The notes under the pieces: generated by a model
The model's input: the letters and a program-made list of their open reading frames with translations, nothing else
Database searches by the model: none
What the model was told of the DNA's origin: nothing
Source: JBBROS01 sp965260995
GTDB taxonomy: Bacteria > Pseudomonadota > Alphaproteobacteria > Acetobacterales > Acetobacteraceae
Direction of reading: 5' to 3'
Length of the DNA: 64,000 bases
Assembly: GCA_965260995.1 (NCBI GenBank)
Contig: CBDHCD010000001.1
Span: 558,001-622,000, forward strand
Position numbers and translations under genes: made by a program
Shown here: in pieces, positions 58,817-64,000 of the stretch
How positions within the stretch are numbered: position 1 is the first letter of the stretch
Layout: each line of letters starts with the position of its first letter

Positions 58817-59491
58817 ATGACAGCCCTGGCGGCGCTTGATTTCGGCGCGCTTTGGGACTACGCGCCCGCGCTATTGGAAGGGTTGCTGGTCTCTGTCACG
58901 TTGCTGCTCGTCGGGTTCCTGGGCGGCGGCTTGGTGCTGGGCACGCTGTTGGCAATCACCAGCGGATCCCGGTTGCGGGTCGTGCGTTGGCCGGCCCTGG
59001 CGTTCGTGGAGTTCTGGCGCTCCACGCCGCTCCTTGTACAGGCGGTGTGGATGCATTTCGCGCTGCCGACGCTGACCGGGCTGCGCACCTCTCCGTTCCA
59101 GAGTGCCTGCATCGCACTGGTGCTGAACGTCGGCGCATATTGCGGTGAAATCATCCGTGCCGGCATCGCCGGCGTGCCGCGCGGCCAGACCGAGGCGGCG
59201 CGCGCCCTTGGCCTCCCGCCCTCCGTGGTGTGGCTGCGCGTGATCATCCCGCAAGCGGTGCGCTTGGTTGTGCCGCCGCTGGCCGGGTCTGCCATCAGCG
59301 TGTTCAAGGCGACCGCCATCTTGTCGGTGCTGTCGGTCAACGATCTGATGCGGGTGGCACAGCGGGTCAGCGCCAACACCTACCAGCCGATCGAGGTCTA
59401 CACGTCGGCCGCGCTGCTCTACTTGCTGGCAGGCCTGGCCATCAACGGCATTGGCGCGGGCGCGGAACGTGCGTTCCGGCGGCCTAGTTGA
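58817..59491 (+). CDS. Polar amino-acid ABC transporter permease 1
   Basis: 224 residues from the ATG at 58817 (MTALAALDFGALWDYAPALL); an upstream GTG at 58802 is possible. HisM/GlnP-type permease with five or so transmembrane helices. The EAA loop EAARALGLPPSVVWLRVIIP, with PQAVRL, contacts the ATPase, and FWRSTPLLVQAVWMHFALP is the family signature. The stop overlaps the next start (TGATG). It forms a heteromeric channel with the following permease. Confidence 0.87.
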   Translation: MTALAALDFGALWDYAPALLEGLLVSVTLLLVGFLGGGLVLGTLLAITSGSRLRVVRWPALAFVEFWRSTPLLVQAVWMHFALPTLTGLRTSPFQSACIALVLNVGAYCGEIIRAGIAGVPRGQTEAARALGLPPSVVWLRVIIPQAVRLVVPPLAGSAISVFKATAILSVLSVNDLMRVAQRVSANTYQPIEVYTSAALLYLLAGLAINGIGAGAERAFRRPS

Positions 59492-60147
59492 TGGAGTTCC
59501 GCGTTGAGCTGCTGTGGCAGCACTGGCCGGCCTTGGCCGAGGGGATGCAGGTGACACTGCTGGTCACTGCCGGCGCCCTGCTGATCGGGATCGCGTTGGG
59601 GGCGGTGGTCTGCGCCATGCGGCTGTCGGGCCGCGCCTGGCTGCGCCAGCCAGCCGGCCTGTTCATCGCCCTCTTTCGGACCTTGCCGGAGATGATCCTG
59701 CTGTTCTGGGCCTACTTCTGCGTCCCGGAGATCGTCGGTGCCAACGTGTCCGCGGTGGGGGCTGGAGTGATCATGCTTGGGGTGGTGGCCGGGGCGTATC
59801 TGGCCGAGATCTTCCGCGCCGGCATCGCGGCGTTGCCGCGCGGCCAGGCGGAAGCGGCGCGGGCGCTCGGCCTGCCTTTCCTGCCGCGCTGGCGGCGCGT
59901 GATCCTGCCGCAGGCGCTGCGCGGGATGGCGCCGCCGTTGATGAACTACTTCACTGAGCTGGTGAAGAACACGACGTTGCTGAGCGCCATCGGCGTGTCG
60001 GAACTGAGCCTGCGCGCCTACCTTCTGGGTGGCCAAACCTTCCGCTACATCGAGTTTCTGACCGCAATCGCGATCGGGTATTTCTTGATCATTTTCCCGG
60101 CCAGCCTGGTGTCCCGACGGCTGGAGCTGAAAACCCATGATGCTTGA
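59491..60147 (+). CDS. Polar amino-acid ABC transporter permease 2
   Basis: 218 residues starting MEFRVELLWQHWPALAEGMQ. ALFRTLPEMILLFWAYFCVP, AGIAALPRGQAEAARALGLP and RRVILPQALRGMAPPLMNYF are HisQ/GlnP-type signatures. It pairs with the permease upstream. An ATPase gene normally accompanies such pairs, but none is present in this cluster, so the transporter must borrow one encoded elsewhere. Confidence 0.87.
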   Translation: MEFRVELLWQHWPALAEGMQVTLLVTAGALLIGIALGAVVCAMRLSGRAWLRQPAGLFIALFRTLPEMILLFWAYFCVPEIVGANVSAVGAGVIMLGVVAGAYLAEIFRAGIAALPRGQAEAARALGLPFLPRWRRVILPQALRGMAPPLMNYFTELVKNTTLLSAIGVSELSLRAYLLGGQTFRYIEFLTAIAIGYFLIIFPASLVSRRLELKTHDA

Positions 60148-60177
60148 CCGATGCTGAACCTCTACAAGGAGTGCGCC

Positions 60178-60993
60178 ATGTTGAGAAGAAGTTTGCCTGC
60201 CCTCAGCCTCGCCTTGGCGGCATTCGTTGCAACGCCCGCCAATGCCCAGGCCACGTCGGACGACTTGGTGCGGGAAATCCAGTCCCGCGGGGCGCTGAAG
60301 GTCGGCATGGCCGAAAGCCCGCCCTGGCAAGCGCCCAATCCTAAGACGGGTCAGTATGAAGGCTTCAACGTCGAGCTGGCGGAGCGCGTGGCCAAGGTCA
60401 TGGGCGTGAGGCTGGAGGTGGTGCCCGCGTCCTGGTCTACGCTGGTGCCGGGCTTGGCCGCCAACCAGTATGACGTCGTGTTCGCCAACCTGTTCGCGAC
60501 TCCAGAGCGCGCCTTGGTGGTGAGCTTCACCGATCCCTACGCCACCTACGGCTTCCACGTGGTGGTGAATGCCAACTCCGCCCTGAAATCGCTGGAGCAG
60601 TTGAACGACCCGAATGTCACGTTCGTCGGCGTGGCCGGCACAGTGGAGGAAAGCTACCCGAAGGAGACGTTCCCTCAAGCGCAGGTGCGCGGCATGGTCA
60701 CGACTGACGTGGCCACCTGGATCGGGGAGGTCGCGTCGGGCCGGGCCGATGCCGCGTTCCTCGACCCGGGCACGCTGCGCATCCTGCGCGCCAAAAGCCC
60801 GGCCCTGGAAAAGCGTCTCCGGGTGCTGAACGCCGAGGACAAGCTGCTGAAGCCGGTGGGCCTCGCCTATGCCGTCCGGCCGAAGGACGCGCACATGCTG
60901 AATTTCCTCAACACCTTCATCCGCGACTTCGTGCGCAACGGAGAAGACGTGACGCTTCGCGACAAGTGGTTCGACGTCATGGCGCAGCGCTGA
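60178..60993 (+). CDS. Amino-acid ABC transporter solute-binding protein
   Basis: 271 residues from the ATG at 60178, preceded by a strong AAGGAG. The signal peptide LPALSLALAAFVATPANAQA is followed by family-3 features: GALKVGMAESPPWQAPNPKT, YEGFNVELAERVAKVMGVRL and VVFANLFATPERALVVSFTD. Arg/Asp residues that bind the amino and carboxyl groups of amino acids are conserved (PERA, then DAAFLDPGTL). The ligand is probably 2,3-diaminopropionate or a derivative, given the adjacent lyase; this is inference. Confidence 0.88.
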   Translation: MLRRSLPALSLALAAFVATPANAQATSDDLVREIQSRGALKVGMAESPPWQAPNPKTGQYEGFNVELAERVAKVMGVRLEVVPASWSTLVPGLAANQYDVVFANLFATPERALVVSFTDPYATYGFHVVVNANSALKSLEQLNDPNVTFVGVAGTVEESYPKETFPQAQVRGMVTTDVATWIGEVASGRADAAFLDPGTLRILRAKSPALEKRLRVLNAEDKLLKPVGLAYAVRPKDAHMLNFLNTFIRDFVRNGEDVTLRDKWFDVMAQR

Positions 60994-60994
60994 C

Positions 60995-62185
60995 GTGCCG
61001 CGCCACGTCGTGAACCCGCTGGCCACGCGCGGTGTGCTGCCCGGACCGGAGGAGGCGGCGATCATGTGCCTCGCCTCGTTCCGCGCCGCCCAGGCCGAGA
61101 TCTCGGCCTGGCCCGGCTACGTGCCCACGCCGCTACGGGAGATGCCCGGTTTGGCCCGCGCCGCCGGGGTCGCCCGCGTGCTGTATAAGGACGAAGCTGC
61201 GCGCTTCGAGCTGGAAAGCTTCAAGGCGCTCGGCGGGGCTTACGCCGTGCTTCGATTGATCCAGATGCGGCTCGCCGCCCAGGGCCGCCCCGGCATGGGC
61301 GCGCCGGCGCTGCTGTCGGGCCTGCACCGGGATCTGTTGGAGGGCGCCACCTTCGCCGCCGCCACGGACGGCAACCACGGCCGTTCCGTCGCGTGGGGCT
61401 GCAAGCTGTTCGGCGTGGCCTGCGTGATTTACCTGCACGCCGGCGTCAGCCAGGAGCGGGAGAACGAGATCGCCCGCTTCGGCGCCCAGATCCGGCGGGT
61501 TCCAGGCGGCTACGACGCCAGCGTCCACGCCTGCGCCGCGGACGCAGGAGAGCAGGGCTGGACGGTGGTCGCCGACACCTCCACCGGCATTGACCCGCTC
61601 GCCCCCAGCTTGGTGATGCAGGGATACGGCGTGCTGGCTTTGGAAGTGGACGCGGCGCTGGATGGTCAGCCGCCTACCCATATGCTGGTCCCGGCCGGCG
61701 TAGGCGGGTTGGCGGCGGCGGTGGGCGCGCACGCGTGGGAGGCGTACGGGCCGCGCCGCCCCCGGATCGTCGTCGTGGAGCCGATCCAGGCCGATTGCGT
61801 GTTCCGTTCCATCGCCGCCGGGCAGCCCACGTCGGTGCCGGGGGAAGCAGATAGCTTCATGGCTTGCCTGTCGGCGGGGGAGATTTCACCCGCGGCCTGG
61901 CCGTTCCTGCGCGCCACCGCGGACGATGTGGTGGCGCTGGAGGAGGACGCGGCGGCCGATGCGATGCGCCGGCTCGCCGCCGGGTCTGACGGAGACCCGG
62001 TGGTGGCGGCCGGCGAGAGCGGCGCTGCCACGACGGCCGCCCTGCTGGTGGCCGACCGCACCGCGCTTGGCATGGACCGGTGCTCCGTCGTGGTGCTGAT
62101 CGGAAGCGAGGGCGCGACGGACCGGGCCACCTACCGTCGCGTGGTGGGGGAGACGGCCGAGATGGTGATGGCGCGTGCCGCCTGA
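60995..62185 (+). CDS. dpaL: 2,3-diaminopropionate ammonia-lyase
   Basis: 396 residues, GTG start 1 bp after the binding-protein stop. PLP enzyme of fold type II. The PLP lysine is in FELESFKALGGAYAV, TFAAATDGNHGRSVAWGCKL is the phosphate/aspartate loop, MLVPAGVGGLAAAVGAHAWE is the Gly-rich PLP-phosphate motif, and LIGSEGATDRATYRRVVG ends the protein. These blocks are the DpaL/YgeX pattern. It converts 2,3-diaminopropionate to pyruvate and two ammonia. A GC-rich operon with an amino-acid importer indicates catabolism of an external substrate. Confidence 0.88.
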   Translation: MPRHVVNPLATRGVLPGPEEAAIMCLASFRAAQAEISAWPGYVPTPLREMPGLARAAGVARVLYKDEAARFELESFKALGGAYAVLRLIQMRLAAQGRPGMGAPALLSGLHRDLLEGATFAAATDGNHGRSVAWGCKLFGVACVIYLHAGVSQERENEIARFGAQIRRVPGGYDASVHACAADAGEQGWTVVADTSTGIDPLAPSLVMQGYGVLALEVDAALDGQPPTHMLVPAGVGGLAAAVGAHAWEAYGPRRPRIVVVEPIQADCVFRSIAAGQPTSVPGEADSFMACLSAGEISPAAWPFLRATADDVVALEEDAAADAMRRLAAGSDGDPVVAAGESGAATTAALLVADRTALGMDRCSVVVLIGSEGATDRATYRRVVGETAEMVMARAA

Positions 62186-62186
62186 G

Positions 62187-62960
62187 CTACCCGACCATCC
62201 AGCCGCCATCGACCGTGACCGACTGGCCGGTGACGTAGCGGCTGAGGCTCGACGCCAGGTAAACGTAGGTGCCCGCCAGCTCGTCCAACGCGCCGAGGTG
62301 ACCGGCGGGTATGCGGTGTTCCAACGCCTGCCTGACGGAAGCCGGGTCGGTGTCGCGCAGGGCGGCGCGGTCGGCGAACAGGGCGCGGATCATGTCCGTG
62401 TCCATCTGGCCGGGGCACACGGCATTGACCCGGACGCCCCGCGGTGCAAGTTCCGCCGCCATGCTCTGCATCAGGCCGACCATGCCGAACTTGGATGCGG
62501 AGTAGGCGGCGTTCTCCACACCGCCGCGCAGGCCGAACAGGGAAGACGTGAACACGATGCAGCCGCCGTCCGCCATGCGCCGGGCCGCGGCACGCGCGGT
62601 CAGGAAGGCGCCCGTCAGGTTCACCTCCAGCACGCGCCGCCAAGCCGCGGCCTCGATGTCCACGGCGTGGCGCAGCAGCAGGATGCCGGCGTTGGCCACG
62701 GCCAGGTCCAGCGCACCATAGGCCGCGACGACCGCATCGGCGGCGGCCTCGGTCGCGGCCTCGTCGGTTACGTCCAGCGGCAAGGCCATGGCGCTTCCAG
62801 GACGGATCTGGTTCAGCGCGGCGGCAGCGGCTGTGCAATCGGACACGTCGGCCAGCGCGACGCGGGCGCCCTGCGCGGCGTAGGCCCGCGCTACGGCCAA
62901 GCCGATGCCGCCGGCCGCCCCGGTCACCAGCGCCACGCGGCCTTGCAGCAGCCCCGCCAT
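62187..62960 (-). CDS. SDR-family oxidoreductase
   Basis: 257 residues from the Met at 62960 (MAGLLQGRVALVTGAAGGIG). TGAAGGIGLAVA is the NAD(P) loop, ANAGILLL the structural motif, VFTSSLFGLRGGVENAAYSA with SKFG the catalytic Ser-Tyr-Lys, and VNAVCPGQMDTDMI the C-terminal loop. The substrate is unknown. It is convergent with dpaL (ends 1 bp apart) and divergent from the M20 hydrolase, with about 40 bp between starts. An in-frame extension to 63017 is unlikely to be translated. Confidence 0.87.
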   Translation of the reverse strand: MAGLLQGRVALVTGAAGGIGLAVARAYAAQGARVALADVSDCTAAAAALNQIRPGSAMALPLDVTDEAATEAAADAVVAAYGALDLAVANAGILLLRHAVDIEAAAWRRVLEVNLTGAFLTARAAARRMADGGCIVFTSSLFGLRGGVENAAYSASKFGMVGLMQSMAAELAPRGVRVNAVCPGQMDTDMIRALFADRAALRDTDPASVRQALEHRIPAGHLGALDELAGTYVYLASSLSRYVTGQSVTVDGGWMVG

Positions 62961-63000
62961 CTCAGTGTTCCCATGCCATTGCCGATCCAGGGTCCGTTCG

Positions 63001-63520
63001 TTGGCTGACCCCGTCAACCCGGCTCACGTCATCGCTGATATGGAAGCGCGGCGGGAGGACCTGATCGCGCTGACCGCCGCCTTGGTGGCCGCGCCGTCCG
63101 CCAACCCGCCGGGAAGCACGTCAGCCCCGGCCCGCGTGCTGTCCACCTACCTGTCCGCGCGTGGCGTCAAGCACGAACTCGCGGCAGCCGTGCCGGACAA
63201 GCCCAACGTGGTCGCGACCGTGCAAGGCGCGCGGTCTGGACCGCATGTCGTGCTCTGCGGCCACCTCGACACCATCCTGCCCGGTGATCCCACGGACTGG
63301 AGTGTGGACCTGCACGCGCTCACGCCGCGCGGGCCGGATCTGCTGGGTCTGGGGGTGGGCAACATGAAGGGCGGGCTGGCGGCGCTGGCGGTGGCGTTGG
63401 CGTGGCTGCACGACTGTCGCGACGCGTGGGGCGGCCGAGTGTCGCTGGTCGCCGTCGCCGACGAGACGGTGTTCGGCCCCCACGGGGCGGAGTGGCTGCT
63501 CTCCACCGAGGCCGTGTGGA
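63001..63520 (+). pseudogene. M20-family peptidase/deacylase, truncated by an IS1182-type element
   Basis: The N-terminal part of an M20 metallohydrolase: NPAHVIADMEARREDLIALT, PSANPPGSTSAPARVLSTYL, VVLCGHLDTILPGDPTDWSV (first metal His and Asp), GLGVGNMKGGLAALAVALAW and SLVAVADETVFGPHGAEWLL (catalytic Glu). It resembles YgeY-type hydrolases that accompany DpaL/YgeX. The sequence breaks off after LLSTE near 63520, where IS sequence begins. Start is probably TTG at 63001 or ATG at 63040; neither has a strong RBS. The C-terminal lid and remaining metal ligands are lost, so it is inactive. Confidence 0.8.
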
Positions 63521-64000
63521 AAGAAGTTTTCAGTCAAGGAGCGGCCAGGGGTTCCGGCATGCAGGGAACGCCACGGGTTGTGGCGCCGCCCCAACCTGCT
63601 GTTGAGGTCAGGCCGGTTGGGCCGAATTCTCAAGTCTTGATCGCCTCCATCAGCGGCTTCACGCCCAGGATCGTGACCACCCGCTTCATATTGTAGGCCA
63701 AGACTTGCAGGCTCATCTCCGTGCGGACCCGTTTCAGTCGTTTGGTCAGGAAGTGGGTGGCGCCCATCCAGGCCTTGATGGTGCCGAACGGGTGCTCAAC
63801 GGTTCGCCGCCGCAGCACCATCGCTTGGGGTACTTGGTCCAGCCGCTTTTGCATGGCGTCGAGCATGCCCTCGTGTTCCCACCGTTTGACCCGGCGCTGC
63901 TTGCCTGGTGTGCACTGGGCTTTGATCGCGCAGTCCGGGCACTTGGTCGTCCAGTAATGCCGGAGCATCTTGTCGCCGCCCTCGTCGCTGTTGAACCGCC
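63521..64000 (-). mobile_element. Left part of an IS1182-type element, running off the window
   Basis: The boundary is placed where homology to M20 ends (around 63520, GTGTGGAAAGAAGTTTTCAG). The element extends beyond the window. Its end lies about 110 bp before the transposase stop. Confidence 0.65.
63630..64000 (-). CDS. IS1182-family transposase, C-terminal part
   Basis: At least 123 residues, open to the window edge. FNSDEGGDKMLRHYWTTKCP and DCAIKAQCTPGKQRRVKRWE give the Cys-rich region, then AMVLRRRTVEHPFGTIKAWM is the Glu-containing catalytic block, then FLTKRLKRVRTEMSLQVLAY and NMKRVVTILG. This is typical of IS1182/IS5-type C-termini. The stop is at 63630-63632. The first two catalytic Asp residues lie outside the window. 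Confidence 0.85.
   Translation of the reverse strand, partial: RFNSDEGGDKMLRHYWTTKCPDCAIKAQCTPGKQRRVKRWEHEGMLDAMQKRLDQVPQAMVLRRRTVEHPFGTIKAWMGATHFLTKRLKRVRTEMSLQVLAYNMKRVVTILGVKPLMEAIKT

Noticed and set aside
1..64000. tRNA, rRNA and CRISPR genes
   Set aside because: I scanned for T-arm-like GGTTCGAATCC patterns, rRNA-conserved stretches and spaced repeats and found none I could support by eye; a covariance-model scan would be decisive.

Overview
This 64 kb window is high-GC DNA from an alphaproteobacterium, most plausibly an Acetobacteraceae-like purple or aerobic phototroph. That placement is an inference from three things: a type-II photosynthetic reaction-centre operon, a PQQ methanol/ethanol-type dehydrogenase, and the density and families of insertion sequences. 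It reads as an accessory region, either a plasmid or an IS-rich chromosomal island. Functional operons alternate with blocks of nested and decayed transposons, and one remnant resembles the C-terminus of a plasmid RepC.

Layout. 1-3.2 kb: a serine-recombinase tail, an IS1595-type element and an intact IS4-type element with target duplication. 3.4-9.3 kb: a minus-strand block of EmrB/EmrA efflux pump, SDR oxidoreductase, isochorismatase-like hydrolase and flavin monooxygenase. 9.4-18.8 kb: a transposon graveyard (ISAs1, IS3 split by IS30, a Tn3 tnpA fragment, an IS701-like element with a passenger gene, IS630, ISKra4) with remnants of a TPP enzyme and RepC. 18.9-22 kb: a lanthanide-type PQQ alcohol dehydrogenase (xoxF class), a cytochrome c and an unknown exported protein. 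22-23.2 kb: IS6, IS630 and glycogen-debranching remnants.

23.3-28.6 kb: a compact reaction-centre locus. The minus strand carries pufL-pufM-pufC-puhA-puhB, mostly with 4-base overlaps; the plus strand carries an SH3 protein and puhC divergently. No antenna genes (pufB/pufA) are present. The divergent promoter holds two tandem TGT-N12-ACA sites of the PpsR/CrtJ type. 28.8-31 kb: two small membrane proteins and a broken IS3 element.

31.3-52.0 kb: a probable phosphorus-acquisition and membrane-lipid-remodelling island. It contains a phosphonate monoester hydrolase with a five-gene oligopeptide-type ABC transporter, a PlcP-like phospholipase C with Agt-like and GT2 glycosyltransferases, a PhoX-like phosphatase fused to an endonuclease/phosphatase domain, a GpdQ-like phosphodiesterase, a ugpA-ugpB chimeric pseudogene under a good Pho-box match, and a 1279-residue nuclease-SurE-SurE-carbohydrate-binding fusion. 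Together these could cut extracellular DNA, phosphodiesters and phosphonates, import the products and replace phospholipid by glycolipid. This collective role is inference.

52-64 kb: ISKra4 and IS5 remnants, an amidase, an ArsR-type regulator whose start codon lies in a palindrome divergent from NIPSNAP and ABM-type genes, HNH and methyltransferase remnants, a ring-cleaving dioxygenase, an amino-acid ABC transporter lacking an ATPase gene next to a diaminopropionate ammonia-lyase, an SDR, and an M20 peptidase cut off by an IS1182-type element that runs off the window. No tRNA, rRNA or CRISPR array was recognised.
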